Source of the DNA: Tethya wilhelma
Lineage: Eukaryota > Porifera > Demospongiae > Tethyida > Tethyidae
Reading direction: 5' to 3'
DNA: 64,000 nucleotides
Assembly: GCA_964030475.1 (NCBI GenBank)
Contig: CAXIPT010000001.1
Location: 4,852,995 to 4,916,994, forward strand
Part shown: one piece after another, positions 26,274-39,073 of the stretch
Layout: each line of letters starts with the position of its first letter
Position numbering within the stretch: the stretch's first letter is position 1
Program-made: the position numbers and the translations under genes
The notes under the pieces: generated by a model
What the model was told of the DNA's origin: nothing
The model's database searches: none
Seen by the model: the letters and a program-made list of their open reading frames with translations, nothing else

Positions 26274-29200
26274 GACTAGCTATACTCAACAGACTCTATA
26301 TACAACACAGAGTCACAAGGTATTATATACTCAGATATAATGTTCGAAATAAGGAACTGCATAAAATTTTAATCAGCATGCAATCACAATTACAAAACTG
26401 TTGCTATAGAGGTTTCACACCGACTGTACACATTGCACTAGAACTGTTGCAAACATAGCTCCTATAGAGTGACAACAACGTATGCATGCTGCAGTCTATT
26501 ATAAATACAAGCATGCTGGCATGATGTAATTGTGTAACTTGATATTCTATCAGCATTATTGTACGGATCTGACTGAATGCCAAGACAAGAGAATGCACAT
26601 ACAGAACTCTTCCTGGGTTGGTATAACCTCGTTATAGTTAAAAACTAGTTAGTTAACAGAAATTCAATAATTAGAAATTAAAACCTAATAGGAACAAATT
26701 AGGCAATGCTTGCGGTACTGGATAAGAGTGTAATAATATTAAGTTCTTTCACGTATGACCCCATCCTTGGCACAACCTTGGGTTGGATACTTACCTCGAT
26801 GAACAAGGAATGCATAGCGTTCAACTTAAGGAGACGAATGTCTGTTATTAAATATCAAGCAACGAGCCTACTTTTATCGACTGCAGATTTAAACCGAAGG
26901 TAATCAACTACAGCTAAGGCATGCCAGTTCGACTGGGAACTCATTAACATAAATCGTAAACAGAAATCAAAACAAGCATGATATCGTGGTGAAGAAGTAT
27001 CACATACACATCATAAAATCATGCATGTATTTTTAGCTCATTAGAGTATGTACATGCATTACATGATTTTCGCATAACCAAATCTTATACTTTAAGGACA
27101 CTATTATTTGCGGACACTAAGTGAACTTGGCACATATTAATTTTTGCGATTAAATTTTTTTCTTTCTATTTATATGTATTGTTTTCTATAGCAGGTATAG
27201 CGAAAAAACCTTTTTTCAGTAAAATTAGTACACACAAAATTAATAATAGTGTCCTTAAGGTAATACATATTCACAATAACCAATTGTATCCACACAAACA
27301 ACAATCTATAACACAGATAGAAATTGAGAATGCAATAACTACAATACGATATCTTTCGAACAGCCATTGTTATGCATCATGCACGGCCTTAGTTGATTTG
27401 ATAAGTGACAATCAAGTTAGTGCATTCTAATGTACCCATCCCATGCGATGGATAAACAAACAACACACAGCCGCCGGTCTGGGTGGATCGTGTCGAATGA
27501 ACATTTTAATTACACTATAATGATGTTTTTAGTCATTAATAATTATTGTGTTCTGATTAACATATACTCAGTTTGTATTTCGCAATGCAATACCATGGAA
27601 ACAGTATCAGCCCTTCCCCAAACTGTAACTCTTATTATGGTGATTCCCAGACACTATTTATTTCTTAGTTACGATCATGGGGTGATAGACAAGTGCATAA
27701 CTTGGAATGAAACCATAACTACTCCACTACTAGAGCAGTGACTAGTTTTGACTCACTACATTCAGCTTCTGCATGTGAGTGCAACTCAAGTATATAATTA
27801 TAACAAAGCTTGGTATAATTAAATTTGGATGAAAACCAGATTACTTCATTTATTTTTTTAAAAATTTTTTTCCAAAAGATTATCAGAAATCTTATACTGG
27901 GTTTACTTTATCAAGGTATAACTGAATGCTCCATACAAGGGTGTGTTCTGTTGAATCGTTGTCGACTTCAAATGATCAATTAAGTGAAAATGCCAACAAA
28001 CCAGGCCAAGCAACATTCTCCCCCTAATGTGCACATTTCTACACCCCGAAACCCTTCATTTGAGTGGGCTAGCACTCGACCACACATCGTTTAAAAAGTA
28101 ATACGATAAAAATATAAACAAGAATCAAATTGTTTACTGCAAACATTGGCAGAGTTTCCAAATAAAACACTCCAGTTCTCATAGACCACCACCAACACTT
28201 TCTACAGAGAGTATATAACCATAGATATTTACCTATGACATAATAGCAGCTTCCTGAAAGTTCACTATACAAACAAGAGCATCAAGGTGTGGATGCCGAT
28301 ATTTTCATATCTAAGGGCTAGCTGTCTCCTACTAATGTGATATTTGGGGTATGTTGTAACCAGTTTACCGACACGAGCATGTGCTAGCTGCTAACACCAT
28401 TAGTTTAGCCATATTAGAGATCACCTCCACTCAAAGAGAATATTTCCAATGACAGCAGAAGCCCTGAGGTCAGTACATGATGTACGTATTATACACAGTA
28501 CAATACGTTGTTGATACAATTGTGCAGTGATTGGTACCCAGTGATCAAACTACATGATGACAATGCTTATAATAACAGGAGTCAGTACATTAACATTGGC
28601 CATTCTGTAGCACTAGCAATTCATGACAGATAAAACCTTCAAAAAAATAATTATTTTAGAATGTCACACAATACCGTATTATATCCAATGGAATCCAACA
28701 AAACATATGACTAAGGAAGGGGGTGGGGGTGGGAGGCTAAATACAGACAGGACATATAATCATTATAATGACCAAAGGATGAGATGACACCTTATTATGA
28801 CAACATACAACTCCACACACATGCGAACCAGGAAGGGCTTGGTCGATAGAGGTATGATGACTTCAAATGTGCTAACGTTTAATCCTAACTGCTGAAAGGA
28901 AAGCCACAAACGCTTCCTATAAACCACCAATCAATTTCAAGGTTGCTTGACAAATGAGAGGAGAGTGGTAGGTATAATAGTAGGAATGGCCTAGTCGAGA
29001 AATAGGGCTTGGTTGCTGAAAGCATGCAAAAAAACAAAAACCAAAAAAACAACAACAATTACTCTTCATAAAACATAAATGACTCAGTGTCCATATAAGA
29101 TGCAGCTGTCAATAGACCAGCAGCATAATGATAATTTTGCATCCATTCAAAGCTGTCTGACGCCAAAGCTAATGTAAAGAAACCACAATTGAGTTGCTTT

Positions 29201-29322
29201 AAAGAATTTGGGCTGCCCATCTTTCACTTGAGGACAATGTGACTACCAATTGGTAGACAGTGCATTACAAAGAGCTTCTTTCATAGCTCTTAAAACAACA
29301 AAAGCTATGTGTACAATTAAGT

Positions 29323-29358
<36 letters not shown>

Positions 29359-31322
29359 GTACACTCAGAGGAAGATGAGTGAAGAGACAATTGGGAATAG
29401 ACAGACAAATTCACCACATAATAAAAATATCTCTAATCCAAACACATCATGTATAGACAGTCAGTCACACAGATACTAGCATACAATACACACAATAATA
29501 AGAAAAGAATCCATACAGTGGCGGTCATGCAACAGAGAGCTCAATACAGCTGCCAATGATGAGCACAATTCAAGAGAAAGGGTTTGAATGCTTGATAATG
29601 ACAGCTAGTCAGATGAGCATGTAGCAAGAGAATGGAGACTTAAATGAGGCTCTATAGAGCCTACTTGAAACGTCAGAAGTCTATACACCAAGTTGCGTAT
29701 TTACAAGTTGTGGCAATCAAAATTGTTGAGAATATGCAAAAGATGAGACAACTAGGTCTCAGAGAGAAATTATGTTAATTGAATTGACCTAATGGCAGGA
29801 GCAACCATCCATTGAACAGTGAGAGTGAAACTGTCTATTTTATGCATATTCACACATGATAATTGAGACAGCTCCTAGAAAACCAACTGATGTGTGAGAG
29901 AACAATTTTTGAACAATGAAATCAAACAATAATATTATGAGTTTTGTCATTGTACAACATACATCACGTCGAACTTGTGCAGTATTCCATAATAATAGAG
30001 TTGAAGACCTACAGCCTAAAAAATACTATTATGCTCATGTACTCTTGATGTTGACTGTTGCTAAAGGTACGTGTGTCGACAGATTGGAGTCATAATGATT
30101 AGCCAATTCAAATGATGATTGTTGTAGCAATTTGTACATTAACAAAATATCATTTTGACATGTTTAACAGAGGCCAAATCTTTGAAAAAGAGCTCAATTC
30201 AATTTAATAGCCTTGTAATCCATTGTACACAACATCAAAACAACTCGCAAGGAAAACTGCACGGTCTGCGGTAACAACGTTAAAATGGTTGCCATGGAAA
30301 GCCTGAAAAATCTCAAATGCAGACACCATGCAACGTTGAGGCTATGCTACATATTGGGTATGCATCTAAAAACATGCAGCTTAAAAAAAGTTGGAAAACA
30401 ATTTTAAAAATTTGGCCAGGTAGAGCTTGTTGAGTCTCTCTGGAACACCTCTTTATTAATTGGCCAGCTGCATGTTAATTGACACCATGGCCATTTTAGT
30501 CACACTGGAATTATCCTCAGTACAGTGGTAGGCTGTAGGGGTTGATTAGGGTGAGGTTCCAGGAGGACTGACTCAACGTACACAATTGTAATTCCATTAT
30601 ATGTATTTTTCACGGCTCCAAATGATTATTAAGATAATTTTCAGTGTGAACGTACGCAGCTAGTACACAGAGTGAGCCAGATGGTACTCTAGATTGGGTG
30701 ACGTTTGTACCAACCAAACAAATATTACGTACACAACCAGAGTGGTGAGATTGCAATCTAGATACCCCACCAAAGATTCACAACAAGATAGGAATTTCTC
30801 AACGTCTAGAAGCTATCACCTGTGAAAAGCGAAAGCATACTCACTCTAAAGAAGAGTCACATCAAAACACTTCAACAGATCGAGGAATGGGATGCACTGT
30901 CTACAGACACATCGATGAGACAAAAAAATCACAGTCTGAAATGGATAATTACAGCTTCCTTATATACCTATCGAAACATGTTCACTTCATTATGTCCACA
31001 ATAGGTGTACAAGAATAGCTATCCCTACGCCATAGCAACGACCCTCCCCAGACAATGACATGCATGCCAGAATATGCCTTGCCAGGGTGTCACTTGTTCA
31101 CTCATCAAACAATGGAGCTGAGTTCGACATGTGTACGTGACTTGCGGTCAAAACTGAAAATTCATTGAAAAATTTGCTCAATGGATACTCCCAAGAAAAT
31201 CAAAGGAAAACAAACAGTCTTTGACCAAACAAAATAACACAGGCCAATGGAATCATTTACAGCTGTACATACACAATATGACACTATATGTTAACGAGTG
31301 AATTCAGAGTGAGTTGTGAGTG
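26274..31322. other. 5-kb stretch without a recognised gene
   Basis: Upstream of the VWA gene and downstream of MRPL3. ORFs are all under about 105 codons, lack splice-consistent neighbours and resemble nothing I know. The region is AT-rich, with a CA run at about 29322-29355 and frequent GCATGC palindromes. It could hold promoter elements, UTRs or a non-coding RNA, but I see no positive evidence for any of these. Confidence 0.6.
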
Positions 31323-32704
31323 CTAGCGTTTTTTCTTCTCGTTCATTTTATTTGGGAAGTCCAGCGTAGGCCCGTGAGGTAAATGGATATCATCGGAGTA
31401 GATCTCTTCTGGGAGGTCACGAGAAGGGTCAGAAATGTACGTGGGGAATGGAGGCGGAGTCTTGTGTGGTTTGCGTTTGGCATCTGTTATCCTCACATAC
31501 GTTTTCTCTTTCCCAGGAACAGGACCGTGAACATAAATGACATTATACTTATGGTTGATACGATACACCTATAACAAAATTTTCGTATAACAGTAAATAA
31601 CTATTTTATAACAAATGTCTGTGGTGTACGAAAAAAAACTATAGACCGCACCACTACTAGCAGAACTATCAAGTACACATCAAACTCCAACTCCCAAGAA
31701 CTCACAGAGCCTACCTTGAGATTCTGTGTTGTGACTCTCTTCCCTCCCATTCGACCAGCCATTTTCTTCCCTGGCCATATCCTCCCGGGATCTTGCCCAC
31801 CACCAGTTGCACCCATCTTACGGTGGGTCTTGGTCGCACCATGAGAAGCCGGCTGACCCTTCATGCCATGTCTTTTCATCACTCCCTGGAAACCTTTACC
31901 AACACTGAGGAAGATGAGAACACGAATTGACAAAGGTGTCTCTTAAGAAGACTCAAGAATTCAGGTAGTTCTGTATATATACCTTTTTGAGCATACATCC
32001 ACATATTGTCCAGGTACAAAGTGTGCAGCATTTAGAGTAGTACCAACTGGTATCAATGCATCACCAGTAACCCGAAACTCAGTCAGCCTTCTCTTCGGAG
32101 GTACACCAGCCTTCTTATACTGCCCCAAGATGGGTTTGATAACCTAAGGAGATAGTACTGGCATATCAATGCATGCAATATGTGTGTGATGAACAGCCTG
32201 TCAGGGACATACCCGCTTTAGTTTGGGATGATTTACTGCTCCTATTTGTAATGCAAAGTATCCTTCCTTTTTCCTAGTCCTCACCAAAACAACCTGGTTG
32301 TCCACAATCTACAATTTAGTAAAATGGTTAGAAGCTAGTATACTGAGTGCCAATGATGGACACGCATGCATGTACAATACCTGTAACACGGTAACTGCAA
32401 TAGGTGAGCCCTCCTTATTCCATAATTGAGTCATGCCCAGTTTGATGCCAACTAGTCCAGTTCTCCGCGACCACTTGTGCCATTTCTTTTCAGTGAGGAC
32501 TTGAGGGATGTCAGATTGAACCACACTTTCAGTGACCGACTTCACATCACCAGTCCCTTCTGTGCCTCGTTCCCCAGCTGTTGCTGTATTAGCACTTGCC
32601 GTTTGATTTCTGACGATAGCAGTGAGTCCTTTTACGCTATTTATACATCTTCTTAAGCCAAGATAAGGGCTAAAATCTGCAATAACTTTCAGTACAGATG
32701 TCAT
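31323..32704 (-). CDS. MRPL3: Mitochondrial ribosomal protein uL3m
   Basis: Large-subunit mitoribosomal protein near the peptidyl-transferase centre. Five exons in phase: 32704-32381, 32308-32213, 32143-31983, 31904-31715 and 31568-31323, giving 338 residues, close to the vertebrate length. Hallmarks are [31 protein letters not shown] and the uL3 loop [20 protein letters not shown], then [26 protein letters not shown] and LPEEIYSDD near the C-terminus match MRPL3 rather than cytosolic RPL3. The N-terminal 35 residues are Arg/Ser/Val-rich, consistent with mitochondrial import. The ATG at 32704 was chosen because the upstream in-frame extension has no ATG. Confidence 0.95.
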
Positions 32705-32774
32705 TTTGGGCCACGTGGGTCTCGTGAGCTGGTTATTCTTATTAGAGCGCACCAACTACACATGGCCTTTGCTC
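32705..32774. promoter_or_regulatory. 70-bp bidirectional promoter, MRPL3 / URI1
   Basis: Only 70 bp separate the two start codons, with an E-box CACGTG at 32712-32717. Both transcription starts must lie in this interval or inside the 5' ends of the genes. Confidence 0.55.
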
Positions 32775-35700
32775 ATGGAGAAGCAACCCACAGATCCTAG
32801 GCATTTTGCACGTTTGCAGGAAGAACTGATTAAAGTAAGTGGTTATGCTGGTGTATGTGAATATAGGGATGCGCTGTGATATACTAGGTAGCACTGTCTG
32901 TCTGTATAGGCAACTCAAGCCAGTAAAGAGAAGATCCAGCAATGGTACCATACACATTGATATATACTCCTGTTGCTAAGGAGGTCAGTGAGCTATGTTT
33001 TAATTTGCATTGACAAAGGGAGCAATTCAAGACGGATTATGAAGCATTGCAATCACGGTTATACAGTCTTCCAGATAAACTGACACACGATGTAATGGTA
33101 TGTAATCTGCACCACACCACCCTGTCTAATGCTACAAGGGGTGGCAACTGCCAGTCACTTAGTACTTGCACCCGCGACTGCGGTCAAGATCTTGACCGTC
33201 TAAAATTTCCATTTTGACCATTGACCGTAGCTAAAATTTGATTTTGACCGCTGACCGTGCGGTGGGATTTTGCGCTTGACTTATCCATGACGACCTTTAC
33301 TGACTTTGACCGTTCTAAAATTTCATTTTGACCGTTGACTTGCACTAAAATCTCATTTTGACCGTTGACCGTCATCTTGACTGCGGTTGCGGGTGCAAAT
33401 ACCAAGTGACTGGCAGTTGCCACCCCTTGCGCTAGTCTTGCACCCACCTAGCCTCTTGGGTAAAAGAGTCCATTGCCTACTAGTCCATTGCCATTATATT
33501 TCATGTACTTAAAATCCACATAATGTAGCTGACTAGGCTCCACTGTTTAGGTTCCATTTGGCAAGTTTGCCTTTATGCCTGGGCAGCTGTATCACACCAA
33601 TGAGATTCTAGTGCTGCTTGGAGACAACTGGTTCACCAAGAGATCTGTAAAACAAGCACTGGAGATTGCAGAGAGGAGGAAACAGAGTAAGTGTCTCCTC
33701 CTCTTAATATGTTTCAGTGGTATAATATTAGCATTGCCTGATATTCACCGTGTGCAGATGGGTTTATACAAAATAATACTATTACCTATATAATTATATA
33801 TAGGTGGGATTTAGTGTGGAGGTATGCTATTTCCCTCCTATATATATGGGAAGGATTTAACATAGTACATTCGACATTCGACATTCGACATTTGACATTT
33901 GACAATTGACATTTGACATTTGACATTTGACATTATGCATTGAAACAATGAACATTTAAAGAATAATTGATTAAAGATTGAAAATCGAAGATTGATCATT
34001 CGACATTCAACACTTGACATTAGACATTGAAACATTGAATGTTTGGAGATTAATAATTAAAGATTAAAGATTGAAAATTGAACACTGAACATTCGACACT
34101 CGACATTAGACACTGAAACATTGAATGTTTAAATCAGTGTTGTTGATCATTTCCCTAAAATTTGATTATGGTGCATGGGTTTGGAATTAATAACTATATA
34201 CTAAATTCCCCTCCCATGGCATAAGCTAGTACCCACTTACATGAACACTAAATCCTGGTACTTTTTATTACTATAAGACTGCATGGGGCTTAGCGTACCC
34301 CTGCACTAAATCCTTCCCATATATATTGGAGGAAAATAGCGTACACCCCAATACTAAATCCCTCCTATATAATTATATGGGTGGGATTTTTAACGTTGGG
34401 TACACTGAGATTTTGGCCAGCCCGCCTGCCCATATATATAGGAGGGAAATAGTGTACCCCCCACACTAAATCCCGCCTATATATATATATATATATATAT
34501 ATGGGTGGGAAAGGTAATGGTGTAATTCTATCCTAACCCTCTGCAGATGTAATTAAAATGCTGGAAGAAGAGCAAAAACAGTTCTCAGATTATGAGGCCA
34601 GACGCTCATTTGCTGCTGACTTCCAAACTACAGTAGAGGTTTGTCGCAGTCAGTCTTCATGCTATGCTCTGGTACCAGTGCAGTGTCATTTCTCTGTACA
34701 GGGTCATGAGGATACAGTGGAAATCAAAGAAGACTACCATCCTGGGGATAAAGAGAGGTGGAAAAGTACAGCCCTGGCTTTAAACATGACTCTCTGAGTG
34801 TTAGTAACAGTCGCTCCTTTTGTTTATTTCAGAGAGGAAGGCCAGAACATCCAAGGAAGGAAGGGTGCCTCCTCCAAGACAGGTCTTCCCGAGGCAAACT
34901 GATAATGCATCATTGAGAAGTCCTGTTGAAGAGAACAGGACTAGTAATGTGTCTGGTGGTCCACAGGGAGCCAAGAGTGATGAGGAGATATGGAGACGAT
35001 TGGATGAACTGGAGAAGGAGGAGGAAGAGGCCGTGATGGCTGCAGAGAATGGTAGCTGTGAAGACTCGATGATAGTACAGAATCAACCAAAGAAAGTGTC
35101 AGTGCAGAAGTCAAAGAAAGAAGAACATTTGGGAGAGAGAGAAGAACATAAAGGAACTCTTAGAATTGCTGTAAAGCATACAAAACTTGCTAAGCAACTG
35201 GAGGAAACACCTACTGCTTCTGAGGTGTGTGTGTGTATGTGGATGCACACTTTGTAATCACTTTTAGTTTTTGTAATCTGTTACTGCAGGATACAGTGGA
35301 AGAGGAAGGCAAGGATAAACCAAAATTCAGAAGTCCAGCTGATATTTTCCATCAACCAATTGCTAGTGAGAAAACTGTACATGATTCCAGAGTGGCAGAA
35401 GAGAAGCCCCACTCCAAACCAACAGAAGCTAAAGGAGTGAAATGGGATCCTAATCTGATTAGCTTCTCTGACCAAAAAGACACCAAGGAGGCAAAGGAAG
35501 AAGTTGCAGCTGACGTGAAGCCCAAGAGACCACCTCTCATGCAACCCAGACCGCCAATGGTTAGATTTAGTCCTGACTTGTGTGAGATTGGTCATATAAA
35601 GTTGAGTTTTATGTGCATGATTTTAATTTGTGTAGCCATTTTCCGGGCAAGTTGTCGAGCGTTCTACTTCATCATTTCCATCTCAATCACAACCAACAGT

Positions 35701-35820
35701 AAGCACTAGTGAAACTATGTAGCACAATAATATAATGTATTGTCATCATGTGGTATTTTTATATTCAATCAGACACCATCTAAAGTTTCCAAGTTCAAAG
35801 CATCCAGACAGAAGAAGTGA
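32775..35820 (+). CDS. URI1: Unconventional prefoldin RPB5 interactor
   Basis: URI is an alpha-type prefoldin subunit that binds RPB5 and takes part in R2TP/prefoldin-like assembly of RNA polymerases and in TOR-linked signalling. Ten exons in phase, 412 residues: 32775-32834, 32910-32944, 33019-33097, 33551-33686, 34547-34638, 34702-34765, 34833-35224, 35290-35559, 35636-35698 and 35773-35820. Prefoldin core: LYSLPDKLTHDVMVPFGKFA, FMPGQLYHTNEILVLLGDNW and KQALEIAERRK. Next comes the RPB5-binding-type helix EEIWRRLDELEKEEEEA, then FRSPADIFHQPIA and PFSGQVVERS. The terminal SKVSKFKASRQKK matches the conserved URI C-terminus. The stop is 86 bp from that of the convergent UBE4-UBC gene. Two introns are packed with repeats (listed separately). 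Confidence 0.94.
33135..33429. mobile_element. 295-bp MITE with long terminal inverted repeats and internal TTGACCG repeats
   Basis: About 56-bp terminal inverted repeats (arm starts CAAGGGGTGGCAACTGCCAG) with a few mismatches between arms. The interior is tandem blocks of TTGACCGT followed by TAAAATTTNATTTTGACC. The ORF across it (33184-33447, minus) is a repeat by-product. It is located in the third URI1 intron. Confidence 0.8.
33790..34510. repeat. Tandem GACATTYGACATT array and TATATAGGYGGGATTTAGTG modules
   Basis: 33868-34125 repeats GACATT units (7-14-bp periodicity, variants with GAACATT and GAAACATTGAA). On both sides, modules containing TATATA, GGTGGGAT/ATCCCACC and CACACTAAATCCC occur in both orientations (33800, 34200, 34370, 34440, 34505), so they can fold back. 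This fills most of the fourth URI1 intron. Confidence 0.75.
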
Positions 35821-35906
35821 ACTGATCACTAAAATTTTTTTTTGATAAAAAAATAATTCAAAGTAACAACACAATCACAAAATCATTTTTTAAATTAAAT
35901 TGGATT

Positions 35907-38900
35907 CTACATTTTGTCCATCTGTTCTCTGAGTTCATTGACGGCCCTGCGCAGTCGTCTCTCGTGCTCTGGAGATACAGTCTCCTTGAGCCACTTGGAG
36001 CACTGCTGCAGGATGGCATCTCTCTGAATCGTGAAATGAACAGGGATCAAGTCTTCAAAACCTGCATGTGTGTGTGTGTGTGTGTGCATGTAAGTGATAA
36101 GCAGAAGTCTTGGAGGCTTTACAAATTATGTTGATGTCCATTACCAGTTGGTGGATTCCTCAGCTGTTCGAGCATTGCATATCTCACTGTATACACCTGG
36201 ATATCAGCATTGTACTGTCTGCTACGAACCTACACATGTTTGAGCATAGACCACAGTCACATCATTCAAATGTAGCCAGCTGTCACATATGGAGAGCTTA
36301 TTTCTACCTTTCCTTCTTCTGTTCCTTGTATTCTCTCGTAGCCTGGTTCATTGAACATGGGGTCAGGGATGAAGATCATACCTTGAATAGAGAGGAGAAC
36401 CTAAGGTGGGAAGAGAGAGAGGGGGGGAAAGGAAGGGAAGGGAGGTACATAACATTATAGGAGACAATGTTTTGATGAAGTAATACCGACTTACCTGTAA
36501 CAGATTGGAACGGAGTGGATCCCATTTCTCAGTTGCATCTCCGCCATGCCAAGTCCCTAGCAAGCTCAGACACACTTTACCATCAGCGTACAAGTTGGGA
36601 TTGAATCTAATTGGCAGAAATTGATATCAATAATTAAAATGAATAAGTAATTCGATTTTCACTCAAAAATTTATGTCAAAAGATAAAAGATAAACTAATT
36701 ATAAAGAGCACGAGGTGAAATAATAATTCTTATAAATATTATAGTAAGGTGAACCTAAATTTTCACCTACTGTTGTGCATGCTCACATACAGTTTACCTC
36801 ACAGTACCACCTCCAGTGGTTGTCATGACTACCAACGGTGGATTGGTTGGGTAGGATGTGGGGTAATAGATATCAAACACAAAACAGCCCCTACTGTAGG
36901 GAGTATCTGTAGGACCAGTGATCAGCACACGCACCAAATCCATATGATCTTCATCCTATTATGTGCATGTATGTATGTATGTATGTATGTATGTATGTAT
37001 GGTATACCCTACAAGTTCACTCACTTGTCTTATGAATATTGCTGAGTCGGGATGAATGGCAGCCGACTCCTCCAGTTGCTTCATGTCCCTGAGGATGGCC
37101 TTTACCTTTGGTGATCGGGCATCGAGCGTGGCCTGGGCCTTGTCGGCCAGGGTGTGCACCTCCTCCAACTCAGCACTCTCGTACTTGGCCACCTCAAGGG
37201 CAGAGACGTACACATCCCTTAGGGCATCTTCATCGATTGTTTCAGAGTCGACAGCTTCCTGCCACTCCTCGTACCCAGAGGGCTGTTTGCCACCACCGCC
37301 ACCACGGGGGGAGGAAGAGGAGCCAGCAGCAGCTGGTGAGAGAGGGGTGGAGGGAGAGGAGACTGAGCTGGCAGTCTGAGATTGGATGAGCTCCACCTGT
37401 AGGATTAAGGAGAGGAGAGACCGAGATGAATCCATAATCACCACCATCTTATGACCATCATGTACACATAAGCTACTCAAGTCATAGAATCTAATGTCTT
37501 TCTACATCTATCACTCGTACACCTACAATAGTGTAATAGCGGGTAAATTTGGCAAGAAATAAACTTGGTGAATTGGCAAATTATTCTTCAAATCGCCAAA
37601 CAGTTTTATACGCACATGCACACATGCATGTAGAATTAAATTGTCAAATTTAAAATTGCCAAATCATGCTAAAATGGGAATTTGCCAAATTTTAAGCAGT
37701 ACACTGTATATCTTGTACCTGTTGCATCAAGCTTGTGTAGTCAGTGAAGACATCAGCTCCACCGAGCACCTGCTTCTGAAGCACAGAGCCACACTTTCTC
37801 ATCGTTTGAGTATCAAAGTCAGGATGAGTGGCCAAAGACATGAGAAATGTCTCTACTGATCCAGAGGAGCTTGCCTTGTCTTGCCTCCAGACACTCACCA
37901 TAATGGAAGCAATTTGCACAAGTAGTCTCTTTGGGTCGAAAGCATACTTGTCCATGTCTTTCACCTTCAGTTCTGAGGCCTTTGGACCACAGAGGGTGTC
38001 CAGGAAGCCAAGCATCTGATCACAATTGAGCAATATATGTGTGTGTGGGAGGGGGGAATAGAAATTATGGAGTAAAAATGTTGCAGAATTATAACCGAAT
38101 GGAACCTACAGCAGCAGCTGTTCTCTTTGCAAGAGGTGGCACACACAGACACTTGGCCACTTGCTCCGATTCAGACATTGTTGCCAGTAGTTCCATTTGC
38201 ATGTTAGCTTGAGTCATGAAACCTCTAGAAGCTTGTTGCTCTGAGGCAAGAAACGCCTCTTTCTCTCTTGCTTCTTTGTCACTGAGACCATTCCACTGAC
38301 CACCTGGAAAACAGTTTTGATAGCATGTGGTGACCCTTACCATTAAACTTAACCATACGTACTATCTTTGGCCGTTTCATACTTCCTGACATTCATGAGT
38401 CTTGATAGAGCATCATTCAACTGGTACAACAGGGTATCAAATATGGCTCCTAAATATGCCTACATAGCATGTGTCAATATAACCATACAGGGATGAGTTG
38501 AGGATATTGACATGGTTTATATTTCATTTTGCTCACCTGAAATTTTTTGCCTCCACATTCTTTAAGAATGGAATCTCTACAGTCAGGTCTGCTCCACAGT
38601 CGGTTCAGCAACTGGGCTATCTCAAATCTAGTACAAGCATAGACATACAGGAAGGATTTTCACAATCTCTTGACTTGTAACTTTCTTTCTCTTCCCTCCC
38701 ATTTTTTTCCTTCCAGCTCACCTTGTTGCATACTTATCAAAGTTCTCCTTGTCCACATCAAGACCTTCTACTACACTCACAGCTGCATAGGTATGCAACA
38801 GAGCTGGTCCCAGTTTATCTTGCACTGTGGGACTGGCTTGCACCATCACTGATAGCTCACCAAGGATACCACTGCAAGTGGATTGACATTACAATAATGT

Positions 38901-38978
38901 GTGCCATCATTATAGTGCTATTTGTGAAGCAAACCTTGCTTGATTTACTTACCCCCAGCCTTCAGATCTGAGCAACCT

Positions 38979-39011
<33 letters not shown>

Positions 39012-39012
39012 N

Positions 39013-39073
<61 letters not shown>

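Noticed and set aside
26706..26903. ORFs in the 26-31 kb region
   Set aside because: All are short, without splice-consistent partners or recognisable motifs, and their density is that expected by chance in AT-rich DNA.
28800..29340. Possible CRISPR-like or regulatory repeat array
   Set aside because: No regularly spaced direct repeats are present; the apparent periodicity is AT-rich low-complexity sequence plus a CA run. CRISPR is not expected in an animal genome.
33184..33447. 87-codon minus-strand ORF
   Set aside because: It is made entirely of the internal repeats and one terminus of the 295-bp MITE; its periodic QNEIL repeats are a repeat by-product.
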